Source of the DNA: Clostridia bacterium
Lineage (GTDB): Bacteria > Bacillota > Clostridia > Oscillospirales > CAG-272
Direction: 5' to 3'
DNA length: 36,833 nt
Assembly: GCA_017619885.1 (NCBI GenBank)
Contig: JAFZRM010000164.1
Location: forward strand, 1-36,833
The notes below the pieces were generated by a model. The model searched no databases. It was not told the origin of the DNA and saw nothing but the letters and a program-made list of their open reading frames with translations. Within the stretch, counting starts at the first letter, position 1; the number at the start of each line of letters is the position of its first letter. Positions 23,475-31,244 of the stretch are shown piece by piece. The position numbers were made by a program, and so were the translations under genes.

Positions 23475-25721
23475 ATGAACGATAACGAAACCGCAAAAAC
23501 AAGCGCCGCATTGCTCGACGAGATACCGGATGAAGCAAAAAAACTGTTTCAGACGCTTATCAACACCGGCAAAAGGTATGATCTGTCAAAGATAAGATCG
23601 GCATATGAATACGCCGCTGAGCTTCACGAAGGTCAGTTCCGTCTCAGCGGAGAAAAATACATATCGCACCCGATCGCGGTCGCCGAGATCGTTGCGGAGC
23701 TGGAGCTGGACACGGACTCCGTCTGCGCCGCGCTGCTTCACGACACAGTTGAGGACTGCGCCGATAAGACGGATCTGACTACGCTGAAAAAGAAATTCGG
23801 TCAGGACGTGTCAGAACTCGTCGACGGGTTGACAAAGCTGTCGGCGTTCCAGTTCGAGGACAAGGAAGAGGCTCACCTCGAGAACCTCCGCAAAATGTTC
23901 CTCGCCATGTCGAAGGACGTGCGCGTAACGTTCATCAAACTCTGCGACAGACTCCACAACATGCGTACGCTCAGCGCAAAGCCCGAGGAGAAAAGGCGGA
24001 CGATAGCGCTTGAGACGATGTACGTTTACGCCCCTCTCGCTCACCGTCTCGGTATGCAGAAGCTGAAGCAAGAGCTTGAAAAGTTATCGCTTCAGTATCT
24101 CGACGCTATCGGCTACGAGGAAGTCGAGAAGGAGATCAAGAAGCGTTACGGTCAGAACAAGGATTTTCTCGATCGCGCAAAAGAGCAGATACGGCAGAAG
24201 CTTGAAGAAAACGGTATGAAATTCACGCTTGAGGGCAGGGTGAAATCCGTTTACAGCATCTACAAGAAAATGTACCGCAGCAACAAGAGCTTCGACGAAA
24301 TATACGATTTCTACGCGATCCGCGTGATCGTCGAAACCGAGCTCGAATGTTATACCGCGCTCGGCTTCATACACGAGATGTTCAAGTCGATGCCCGGCAG
24401 ATTCAAGGATTATATCTCAACGCCGAAGCCAAACAACTACAGATCACTGCACACGACGGTCATCGGCCGCGACGGCATACCGTTCGAGGTGCAGATCAGG
24501 ACTTACGAAATGCACCACGTCGCGGAATACGGTCTTGCCGCGAACTGGAAATACAAGACCGGCGCCACCGCCGACGTCAACATGGACCAGCGCCTGCGCT
24601 GGATACAGGAGATAGTCGAGGCGGAAAAGGATACGCGCGACCCGGACGAGTTCATGGACGCGCTGAAGATCGACATCTTCCAGGACGAGGACTTCACGTT
24701 CACGCCTAAGGGCGAGGTCAGGTCTCTGCCGCAGGGCTCGACCGTCATAGACTTCGCGTACGCGATCCACTCCGAGGTCGGAAACAAAATGATCGGCGCG
24801 AAGGTCAACGGCATGATCGTGCCTATCGACCACGTTCTCGTCAGCGGCGAGATCGTCGAGATACTGACGACTTCGTCTTCTAAAGGTCCGAGCCGCGACT
24901 GGCTCAAGATAGTAAAGACCAACATGGCGCGGAACAAGATCCGCCAGTGGTTCAAAAAAGAGCAGAGGACGGAGAACATCGCCGTCGGCAAAGCCGAGAT
25001 CGACCGCGAATTCAAAAAATACGGCGTGCCGTACACAGAAGCTCAGCGGAACGAGGTCGTCGGGAACGTCGCCGCGCGCGTCGGCATATCCGACGCCGAG
25101 GACGCCTACAATGCGATAGGCTACGGCGGCATAACGGTATCGAAGCTGTCCGGCAAGCTGCGTGAGGAATTCGAGCGCGTCGTGCGTCCCGAGGTCCAGC
25201 AGCCGAAGCCCCAGACGGTCGAGGAGATCACGGAGCAGAACAAGGCGAAGCACAAAAAGAGCGAAAACGGCGTCATCATCGACGGCATCGACGGCGTCGT
25301 CGTCAAGTTCTCTAAGTGCTGCAATCCGATACCCGGCGACAAAATCGTCGGCTTCGTCACGAAAGGCTTCGGCGTATCCATACACCGCTGCGACTGCAAA
25401 AACGTGCTTGCGATGGAAAAAGACGACGAGAGCCGCTCGCGGCTCGTCAGCGCCGAATGGGACAGCTACACAGTCTATCCGAGCACGGGGTTCGAGGCGC
25501 AGCTGCAGGTCATCTGCCGTTCCTCGATGACCGTCATCGCGGACATCGCGTCAACGCTTGCCGATATGCACGTGAATCTGCTCGGAATGTCGATGCAGCA
25601 GAAGCAGAGCAACGAGACGATCGTTTATATCACCGTCGCCTGCAGCAACACCGCGCATCTCGATACGATCGTATCGCGTCTGCGCTCCGTACGCGACGTT
25701 GAGGAGGTCATAAGGAACTGA
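23475..25721 (+). CDS. relA: Bifunctional (p)ppGpp synthetase/hydrolase Rel
   Basis: Rel makes and breaks the alarmone (p)ppGpp in response to amino acid starvation. The 748-residue protein has the full long-RSH architecture. The hydrolase HD domain carries HEGQFRLSGEKYISHP and HDTVED at 89-94. The synthetase domain has GRVKSVYSIYKKM, DFYAIRVIV and the ATP/GDP site YISTPKPNNYRSLHTTVIG. The TGS domain starts at about 405 (DIFQDEDFTFTPKGEVRSLPQGSTVIDFAYAIH), a CCNPIPGDKIVGFVTKGFGVSIHRCDC zinc-finger-like region follows, and the protein ends in an ACT domain. Both catalytic halves look intact. It is followed after 1 bp by dtd, a common pairing in Bacillota. Confidence 0.96.
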   Translation: MNDNETAKTSAALLDEIPDEAKKLFQTLINTGKRYDLSKIRSAYEYAAELHEGQFRLSGEKYISHPIAVAEIVAELELDTDSVCAALLHDTVEDCADKTDLTTLKKKFGQDVSELVDGLTKLSAFQFEDKEEAHLENLRKMFLAMSKDVRVTFIKLCDRLHNMRTLSAKPEEKRRTIALETMYVYAPLAHRLGMQKLKQELEKLSLQYLDAIGYEEVEKEIKKRYGQNKDFLDRAKEQIRQKLEENGMKFTLEGRVKSVYSIYKKMYRSNKSFDEIYDFYAIRVIVETELECYTALGFIHEMFKSMPGRFKDYISTPKPNNYRSLHTTVIGRDGIPFEVQIRTYEMHHVAEYGLAANWKYKTGATADVNMDQRLRWIQEIVEAEKDTRDPDEFMDALKIDIFQDEDFTFTPKGEVRSLPQGSTVIDFAYAIHSEVGNKMIGAKVNGMIVPIDHVLVSGEIVEILTTSSSKGPSRDWLKIVKTNMARNKIRQWFKKEQRTENIAVGKAEIDREFKKYGVPYTEAQRNEVVGNVAARVGISDAEDAYNAIGYGGITVSKLSGKLREEFERVVRPEVQQPKPQTVEEITEQNKAKHKKSENGVIIDGIDGVVVKFSKCCNPIPGDKIVGFVTKGFGVSIHRCDCKNVLAMEKDDESRSRLVSAEWDSYTVYPSTGFEAQLQVICRSSMTVIADIASTLADMHVNLLGMSMQQKQSNETIVYITVACSNTAHLDTIVSRLRSVRDVEEVIRN

Positions 25722-25722
25722 T

Positions 25723-26184
25723 ATGAGAGCTGTCATACAAAGAGTAGAGCGCGCCTCCGTAACGGTCGACGGCAAAGTTGCGGGCAGCTGCAGAAAAGGC
25801 TTCCTCGTGCTTTTATGCGTCATGGAAAACGACACGGAAAACGAAGCCGCGCTGATGTGCCGCAAAATAGCGAATATGCGTATTTTCGAGGATGATGCGG
25901 GCAAGATAAACAGATCGCTGTCCGACGTCGGCGGCGAGCTGCTCGTCATCTCGCAGTTCACGCTCGCGGCTAACTGCGTCCACGGGAACCGCCCGGACTT
26001 TCTGTCCGCGGCGAAGCCCGACGAAGCGAACCGTCTTTTCGGGTATTTCACCGATCTGATCGGCCAGACGGTGCCGCACGTGCAGACCGGAGTATTCGGC
26101 GCGCACATGACCGTTGAACTTGTAAACGACGGTCCTTTCACCATCACGCTCGACACGGACGAGCTGCAAAAGAAGAAAGTCTGA
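25723..26184 (+). CDS. dtd: D-aminoacyl-tRNA deacylase
   Basis: DTD removes D-amino acids (and glycine mischarged on tRNA-Ala) from tRNA. The 153-residue protein has the family length and both motifs of the active-site pocket, SQFTL at 77-81 and NDGPFT at 135-140 (the cross-subunit Gly-Pro motif). It starts MRAVIQRVERASVTVDG as usual. It lies 1 bp after rel and 4 bp before hemZ, so it belongs to the same transcript. Confidence 0.96.
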   Translation: MRAVIQRVERASVTVDGKVAGSCRKGFLVLLCVMENDTENEAALMCRKIANMRIFEDDAGKINRSLSDVGGELLVISQFTLAANCVHGNRPDFLSAAKPDEANRLFGYFTDLIGQTVPHVQTGVFGAHMTVELVNDGPFTITLDTDELQKKKV

Positions 26185-26188
26185 TAAC

Positions 26189-27670
26189 ATGAAGCTTATC
26201 ACCGAAGGAGATATAAACCAGTATTATCTGCAGACGCTTTGCATGCTTTTCTTTCCGAGAGCAAAATTTTCAAACACTGAAAAGCTCGGCCCCGACACGC
26301 CGGTCGCGATAGTCAAAGTGACGTCCGACGAGACGACGGCGTACGCGGAGGCGTCCCTCGCGCTCGGCAGCAGATCGGTCCTGAAATATCATTCCGAAAA
26401 CTACCGCCCGGACGAGCCGGCGCAGAACACGAGAAGCATTGCCGCAAGCAAAGCGTTCTTTTTTGCCGCCACGGAATTCTGCGGTTACAATCCGCCGTGG
26501 GGACTTCTCACGGGCGTTCGGCCGACGAAACTCGCGTTCGACCGAATAAATTCCGGCATGACGAAGGACCAGACCGTAAAATCTCTGCGCGCGGATTATC
26601 TGATGTATCCGAAAAAAGCGATACTCGCCACTGATATCGCGCGTACGGAAGCGAAGATAATAAAGAATTACACGGACAAGGACTGTTCCGTTTACATATC
26701 GATCCCGTTCTGCCCGAGCAGATGCGCGTACTGCTCGTTCATCAGCTACGCCACGAAGAAGTTTTTGTCGCTGATACCGGACTATCTTGAAGCGATGATG
26801 AAGGAAATGCGGCTTTTATCGGCGATGATAAAGGATCTCGGGATGAACGTCGTGACCGTTTACGTCGGCGGCGGAACGCCCTCGACGCTCGACGAAAAGC
26901 AGCTCGGGTCGCTTCTGTCGTGTATAGACGAATGCTTCGATACGGCGTCGCTTCACGAGTACACGTTCGAGGCGGGCAGAGCCGATACGATAACGGCCGA
27001 AAAACTCGCGCTGTGCAAAGCGCACAACGTCACGCGCGTCTCGGTCAACCCTCAGTCGCTGTGCGACGAAGTGCTGAAAAACGTCGGCAGGCTCCACACG
27101 ACGAAGCAGTTTTATCAAGCGTACGAGCTTGCGGTCAATTCCGGGATACCGCATATAAACACCGATCTTATAATCGGTCTGCCGGGCGATACTTTCAAAA
27201 CGTATTCGGACACGATAGAAAAGATAACGGAGTTATCTCCCGACAATATAACTGCGCACACGTTCGCAATGAAAAAGAGCTCAGCGCTCACCGTTTCCGG
27301 TGAGAACGTCGTGACGGAGGACAACAGCGAACTCGTCAAATGCGTAGACTACACGCAGATCGTGACGAAAAACGCCGGTTACTACCCGTATTACATGTAC
27401 CGGCAGAAAAATTCCGCCGGGAATCTTGAGAACGTCGGTTTCTGCAAAAAAGGCGCTGAGGGGATATACAATATCCTGATGATGGAAGAAGTTCACACCA
27501 TATTCGCCGTAGGCGCCGGCGCAGTCACGAAGCTTACCGGGCAGTCCGGCAAGCGGATCGAGCGCGTTTTCAATCCCAAATATCCGTACGAGTATCTGGC
27601 TCAGGACCGAGAGGCGGAGCATAAAAAGCTTGAAGAAAAAGCCCGCGAATTTTTCAAAATAAACGAATAA
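26189..27670 (+). CDS. hemZ: Oxygen-independent coproporphyrinogen III dehydrogenase-like radical SAM protein HemZ
   Basis: HemZ is the Bacillota paralogue of HemN and is assigned to anaerobic decarboxylation of coproporphyrinogen III. The 493-residue protein has an N-terminal domain unique to HemZ (PPWGLLTGVRPTKLAFD at about 102-118). The radical SAM core carries the CPSRCAYC cluster motif (Cys175, Cys179, Cys182) and VGGGTPSTLD for SAM binding. It continues with FEAGRADTIT and HINTDLIIGLPGD and ends with a HemN-like C-terminal part containing YYPYYMYRQKNSAGNLENVG. It starts 4 bp after dtd. Whether this organism makes haem cannot be judged from the window; no other tetrapyrrole gene is present. 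Confidence 0.92.
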   Translation: MKLITEGDINQYYLQTLCMLFFPRAKFSNTEKLGPDTPVAIVKVTSDETTAYAEASLALGSRSVLKYHSENYRPDEPAQNTRSIAASKAFFFAATEFCGYNPPWGLLTGVRPTKLAFDRINSGMTKDQTVKSLRADYLMYPKKAILATDIARTEAKIIKNYTDKDCSVYISIPFCPSRCAYCSFISYATKKFLSLIPDYLEAMMKEMRLLSAMIKDLGMNVVTVYVGGGTPSTLDEKQLGSLLSCIDECFDTASLHEYTFEAGRADTITAEKLALCKAHNVTRVSVNPQSLCDEVLKNVGRLHTTKQFYQAYELAVNSGIPHINTDLIIGLPGDTFKTYSDTIEKITELSPDNITAHTFAMKKSSALTVSGENVVTEDNSELVKCVDYTQIVTKNAGYYPYYMYRQKNSAGNLENVGFCKKGAEGIYNILMMEEVHTIFAVGAGAVTKLTGQSGKRIERVFNPKYPYEYLAQDREAEHKKLEEKAREFFKINE

Positions 27671-27677
27671 TATAAAC

Positions 27678-27711
27678 CGCCTCCTCCGAATAGAATTATC
27701 CGGAGGAGGTG
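27678..27711 (+). promoter_or_regulatory. Hairpin that buries the spoVB ribosome binding site
   Basis: CCTCCTCCG (27680-27688) is perfectly complementary to CGGAGGAGG (27701-27709), with a 12-nt loop; a C-G and a G-U pair can extend it to 11 bp. The 3' arm is the ribosome binding site of the flippase gene, whose ATG is at 27718. The 5' arm therefore mimics the anti-Shine-Dalgarno sequence and would hide the site from the ribosome when folded. Confidence 0.7.
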
Positions 27712-27717
27712 ACGGGA

Positions 27718-29370
27718 ATGCGCAAGAACAGCGGCATCTTATCCGGCGCCATGGCGCTTTTCGCCGCGAACGCCGCGGTGAAGCTGATGGGGATGATATA
27801 CAAGATCCCGCTTCAGAGGATACTGACGGACGCCGGGATGGGCTATTTCAGCGCGGCTTACAACGTTTACGCGTGGTTTTACGTGTTGTCCACCGCCGGC
27901 CTTCCGGTCGCCGTTTCCGTCTGCGTGGCACGAGCGAGGGCGGAGAAGAGATACGGTCTTTGCGGTAGGATCTACAGAGTCTCGCTTTTCGCGTTTTCTG
28001 TTGTCGGCGCCGTGTTTTCGGCGTTGATGCTCCTGTTCTGCCGGCGTTTCGCGTCTCTTGCTTCGCTTGACGGCGCGTATCTGTGCATCGCCGCCATATC
28101 GCCGTGCGTACTGTTTTCCTGCGTTTCCGCCTCGGTACGCGGATATTATCAGGGTCACGGCATCATGTGGGTAACGGCGGTCTCTCAGCTTATCGAGGCC
28201 ACGGGAAAACTCGTTTTCGGGCTCATCTTCGCCGGTCTCGCCACCGCCGCCGGGTACGGTATCTGCACCGCGTCCGCCTGCGCCGTCGCCGGCATAACCT
28301 GCGGATCGCTTTTATCGGCGGTCTTGTGCGTGATCATCAAATGCTTTTACTTGCGGCCGCCGAGACAGACCGAATGTCGGACGCCCGTGCTTGTGCCGGT
28401 ATTGAAGACCGCGCTTCCCGTAGCGCTTTCAGCCTCGGTGATGAATCTCACGGCGCTGACCGACGTGTTCATGTTCCCGGCGCTGCTCGGCTCCGCCGGA
28501 TACACGCAGATAAAAGCGGCGGAGATATACGGTAATTACACGACGGTCTGCACGTCATTGATAAATCTGCCTTCCGCTTTTATCACGCCGGTCTGCGCGT
28601 CGGTCCTGCCGGCGCTCACGGCGGCCGTTGCCGAAGGCAGGGAAGAACGGATACGCTCGCTTCAAAGATTCTTATACGGCGCGGCGTTTCTTATCGGCGC
28701 GCCCTGCGCCGCGGGGCTTTTCGCCCTCAGCTACCCTGTACCGGCGCTGATATTCACCGAAAGCTCCGCCGCCCTATCGGCGCCGATGCTCGCGGTGATG
28801 TCGCCAGCCGTCGTTCTTATCGCGGTACTTTCCGCGTCTGATACGGTGCTTCAGTCGTCGGGGAAAGCGTTCAGGACGCTGATCGGAATGTCCGCCGGAG
28901 CCTTGCTTCGCGTCTTATTCGCCGTTTTGCTGTTCAGATTTACGGGGCTTGACGTCCTGTGCATGCCCGTCGCCGCGTGCGCCTGTTATCTGTGCGCGGC
29001 GGTGTTCAACCTTATTTTCGCCCGCTGCCGCGGCGTAAACGTCGCCGCGCTCGCGATAAAGCCTTTGATCTGCGCGGTACTGTGCGGCGTCACGGCTGAA
29101 GCCGCTTATTCGGCTTTGCACGTGCGCGTAAGCGACGGTGTCTCGACCGTGCTCGCGGTCGCATGCGGCGCGATCATATATTTACTTTCGGTATATGCGT
29201 CGGGATATCTTCGCGACGCCGGTATATACGAGACGTTATCTATCAAAAAGGAAAGAACAAATGACAGTATCCGACAGAAAAGAGAAGTACGTCTTGGAAG
29301 ATCTGCGAAAGATAATGCGGATTCTGCGCTCTCCCGGCGGCTGTCCGTGGGATATCGAGCAGACGCATAA
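27718..29370 (+). CDS. spoVB: SpoVB/MurJ-like lipid flippase (MOP superfamily)
   Basis: This is a polytopic membrane protein of the polysaccharide-exporter/flippase family, likely moving lipid-linked precursors for spore cortex or envelope. From the ATG at 27718 it has 550 residues with about 14 hydrophobic helices. It opens with the typical SGAMALFAANAAVKLMGMIYKIPLQRILTDAGMGYFSAAYNVY, followed by YYQGHGIMWVTAVSQLIEATGKL, which matches SpoVB. An upstream GTG (27709) lies inside the ribosome binding site and is not the start. Gene order spoVB-mazG-rqcP-yabP-yabQ-divIC equals that of B. subtilis. The frame overruns the mazG start by 110 bp; its last 36 or so residues (after ETLSIKKERT) are basic, non-membrane sequence and may be a recent extension after loss of the stop. 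Confidence 0.88.
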   Translation: MRKNSGILSGAMALFAANAAVKLMGMIYKIPLQRILTDAGMGYFSAAYNVYAWFYVLSTAGLPVAVSVCVARARAEKRYGLCGRIYRVSLFAFSVVGAVFSALMLLFCRRFASLASLDGAYLCIAAISPCVLFSCVSASVRGYYQGHGIMWVTAVSQLIEATGKLVFGLIFAGLATAAGYGICTASACAVAGITCGSLLSAVLCVIIKCFYLRPPRQTECRTPVLVPVLKTALPVALSASVMNLTALTDVFMFPALLGSAGYTQIKAAEIYGNYTTVCTSLINLPSAFITPVCASVLPALTAAVAEGREERIRSLQRFLYGAAFLIGAPCAAGLFALSYPVPALIFTESSAALSAPMLAVMSPAVVLIAVLSASDTVLQSSGKAFRTLIGMSAGALLRVLFAVLLFRFTGLDVLCMPVAACACYLCAAVFNLIFARCRGVNVAALAIKPLICAVLCGVTAEAAYSALHVRVSDGVSTVLAVACGAIIYLLSVYASGYLRDAGIYETLSIKKERTNDSIRQKREVRLGRSAKDNADSALSRRLSVGYRADA

Positions 29371-29935
29371 ATCGATTCGAAACGACTTTCTCGAGGAAGC
29401 GTACGAGGCGGTCGAGGGGATCGACCGCGACGATCCGGTGATCCTGCGCGAGGAGCTCGGCGACGTGCTGTTGCAGGTCGTTTTCCACTCCGATATAAGC
29501 GAGGAGGCGGGAGAATTCGATATAGACGACGTGATAACTGATCTGTGCAAAAAGCTCATAATCCGTCATCCGCACGTATTCAGCGACGACAGCAGATACA
29601 GCGGCGTCACAAGCTCCGAGCAGGTCCTTTCAAACTGGAACGATATAAAAAAGCAGACGAAAGGGCAGAGCTCCGAAAAACTCGAGCTGCAGGGCGTCAG
29701 CCGCGCGCTCCCGTCGCTTTACCGCGGGCAGAAGATCGCGAAAAAGCTCAGAAAAGCCGACCACGGCATAGAAGAACCGGTCGGAGAGAAGCTCGCGGAA
29801 TACGAAAAAGAAGCCGGTATCGGATCGCTCGGCGCGCTTCTGCTTTCCGTATGCGCTTCCGCCGACAGAAACGGCATAAACGCCGAGGAATCGCTCTACA
29901 AGGCGATAGAGGATAAAATAAATGAGATTGGATAA
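29261..29935 (+). CDS. mazG: Nucleoside triphosphate pyrophosphohydrolase MazG
   Basis: MazG hydrolyses NTPs and damaged nucleotides to the monophosphate and pyrophosphate. The 224-residue protein carries GGCPWDIEQTHKSIRNDFLEEAYEAVEGID and EELGDVLLQVVFHSDI, providing the EExxE and ExxxD metal ligands, and a second alpha-helical half containing RALPSLYRGQKIAKKLRKADHG. B. subtilis YabN has an extra N-terminal methylase-like domain of about 240 residues; that domain is absent here. A frame reaches back to 29138, but AAGGAAAG a few nt before the ATG at 29261 supports this start. Its first 110 bp overlap the end of the flippase frame, and its last 14 bp overlap rqcP. Confidence 0.93.
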   Translation: MTVSDRKEKYVLEDLRKIMRILRSPGGCPWDIEQTHKSIRNDFLEEAYEAVEGIDRDDPVILREELGDVLLQVVFHSDISEEAGEFDIDDVITDLCKKLIIRHPHVFSDDSRYSGVTSSEQVLSNWNDIKKQTKGQSSEKLELQGVSRALPSLYRGQKIAKKLRKADHGIEEPVGEKLAEYEKEAGIGSLGALLLSVCASADRNGINAEESLYKAIEDKINEIG

Positions 29936-30167
29936 ATTCCTTAAAGTCAGCCGTATAATCAAACGGCGCACCGTGGCAAACGAAGCCTGCGACGGCGAGC
30001 ACGTCATCGTTAACGGACGCGTCGCTAAAGCGTCGTACGACGTCAAGACCGGCGACGTCGTCGAGGTCTGCTTCGGCACGAGGACGCTGAAATTCAAGGT
30101 CCTCGACGTACGCGACAACGTCGCGAAGGCAGACGCCGCCGCGATGTATGAAATGATACAGTCATAA
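29922..30167 (+). CDS. rqcP: RqcP (YabO) S4-domain ribosome-associated quality control factor
   Basis: This 81-residue S4 RNA-binding protein works with RqcH on stalled 50S subunits to support C-terminal poly-alanine tailing. The S4 fold is clear: MRLDKFLKVSRIIKRRTVANEACDGEHVIVNGRVAKASYDVKTGDVVEV. The length matches YabO. It overlaps the mazG end by 14 bp and is followed by yabP, the same order as in B. subtilis. RqcH itself is not in the window. Confidence 0.94.
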   Translation: MRLDKFLKVSRIIKRRTVANEACDGEHVIVNGRVAKASYDVKTGDVVEVCFGTRTLKFKVLDVRDNVAKADAAAMYEMIQS

Positions 30168-30179
30168 CGGTCCGCACCG

Positions 30180-30211
30180 TGTCATATCATTATAAAAAAG
30201 GAGATATGACA
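30180..30211 (+). promoter_or_regulatory. Hairpin presenting the yabP ribosome binding site in its loop
   Basis: TGTCATATC (30180-30188) and GATATGACA (30203-30211) are a perfect 9-bp inverted repeat. The loop holds AAGGA of the AAGGAG site (30198-30203), and the last stem base is the A of the yabP start codon at 30211. A second small stem, ACGGT-CCGC-ACCGT (30167-30180), lies just upstream. This could regulate yabP start, or be a DNA operator. Confidence 0.55.
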
Positions 30212-30480
30212 TGAGCGAACAAAGCGATATAACTATCAGTTCAAGGAAGCGCGCCGTTATCGGCGGCGTAGACGGCATACTCGGCTTCAACGGCAGCGAA
30301 GCCCTGTTTTCCACCGCGCTCGGCCGCGTCGTTATCAGCGGGAGCGGGCTTACGGTCGACGGCTTCGACCGCGAAGCGGGCACGGTCACGGTAAACGGTA
30401 AAATCGACGCAGTGTTCTACCCCGCCAAAAGAAACGAATCAAACGGCTTTATTAAAAGCCTTTTCGGACGGCGGAAATAG
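30211..30480 (+). CDS. yabP: Sporulation protein YabP
   Basis: YabP is a small sporulation protein (89 residues here) of the YabP/YqfC family, expressed during sporulation in Bacillus; its molecular activity is unknown. Family-like sequence includes ITISSRKRAVIGGVDGILGFNGSEALFSTALGRVVISGSGL and NGKIDAVFYP. It is placed between rqcP and yabQ exactly as in B. subtilis. It ends with a basic tail (FGRRK), and its stop is immediately followed by the yabQ ATG. Confidence 0.92.
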   Translation: MSEQSDITISSRKRAVIGGVDGILGFNGSEALFSTALGRVVISGSGLTVDGFDREAGTVTVNGKIDAVFYPAKRNESNGFIKSLFGRRK

Positions 30481-30945
30481 ATGGATATCACGTATTCGCC
30501 GCCTTCGGCACAGGCGTTGACCGTTCTTTATTCGCTGATCGTCGGCGTCTGCGGCGGCGTTGTATACGATGTGACGCGGCTGTTTTCGGCGCTCGTCTCG
30601 CCGTTCATACGCGGCAGGGCAGTGCGGTCGCTTGTGCGCGCGCTGCTCGACATAATATTTTCCGCCGTTTATACGGTGATGACGGTGCTTCTGATCTACG
30701 CCGGCAACGCAGGTATGGTCAGATATTTCATGATACTGTTCACGGCGGCAGGCACGGCGCTGTATCGGTTGACGGCGGGCAGGCTGACGGGAAAACTGTT
30801 CGGCATCCTGAGCGCGGCGCTTATAAAACTCGCGGACCGAATCTGCGCCGGCGTCAGAGCCGTCGTATCGCCGCTCGTATCCGCAGCAATAGAGAGGCGT
30901 CTGATCGCGAGGACGGTCAGGAAAATGAAACACAACGGGAGGTAA
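30481..30945 (+). CDS. yabQ: Sporulation membrane protein YabQ
   Basis: YabQ is a spore-cortex-related membrane protein. The 154-residue protein has hydrophobic segments at about 10-30 (ALTVLYSLIVGVCGGVVYDVTRLF), 52-72 and 78-92 and a basic C-terminus ending RTVRKMKHNGR. Typical features are the GVVYDVTRLF stretch and the second helix region LLDIIFSAVYTVMTV. It starts directly after the yabP stop with only a weak ribosome binding site (GGAAA), so it is probably translationally coupled to yabP. Confidence 0.9.
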   Translation: MDITYSPPSAQALTVLYSLIVGVCGGVVYDVTRLFSALVSPFIRGRAVRSLVRALLDIIFSAVYTVMTVLLIYAGNAGMVRYFMILFTAAGTALYRLTAGRLTGKLFGILSAALIKLADRICAGVRAVVSPLVSAAIERRLIARTVRKMKHNGR

Positions 30946-30950
30946 AAGGT

Positions 30951-31229
30951 ATGAGATCGGAAATGAGCATTTTCGTCAAGATTAGTCTTGCGGTCCTTTC
31001 CGTGGTCGTGGTAGTGACGGTGCTGTCACTCAGCCTTAAATACAACGAGCTGACGAAGAAGCGGGACAAGCTCAAATCGGACGTGGAGCAGGCACAGCTC
31101 GAGCTTGAAAAACTGCGCGACGAGGTCAACGCGGAGTATAACGAAGAATATATCATCAAGATCGCGCGTGAGGAGCTCGGCTACAGGATGCCCGACGAAG
31201 TGATCTATTACAATAATCTCAACAAATAA
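30951..31229 (+). CDS. divIC: Septum formation protein DivIC/FtsB family
   Basis: DivIC is a bitopic division protein that binds FtsL and DivIB to activate septal wall synthesis. The 92-residue protein has a short cytoplasmic start, one membrane helix at about 8-30 (VKISLAVLSVVVVVTVLSLSL) and an extracytoplasmic coiled coil (YNELTKKRDKLKSDVEQAQLELEKLRDEV). It ends with the family segment IIKIAREELGYRMPDEVIYY. It has a strong GGGAGGT site and follows yabQ by 5 bp, preserving the Bacillus order. Confidence 0.94.
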   Translation: MRSEMSIFVKISLAVLSVVVVVTVLSLSLKYNELTKKRDKLKSDVEQAQLELEKLRDEVNAEYNEEYIIKIAREELGYRMPDEVIYYNNLNK

Positions 31230-31244
31230 ACATCCGGAGACTTT

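Noticed and set aside
24444..25385. 313-codon - strand frame opposite rel
   Set aside because: Antisense to the synthetase and TGS region of Rel; no motif or ribosome binding site.
27709..27717. GTG start three codons upstream of the flippase ATG
   Set aside because: The GTG is part of the GGAGGAGGTG ribosome binding site itself. The same applies to the GTG starts at 14657 and 16689 of the oxidoreductase subunits.
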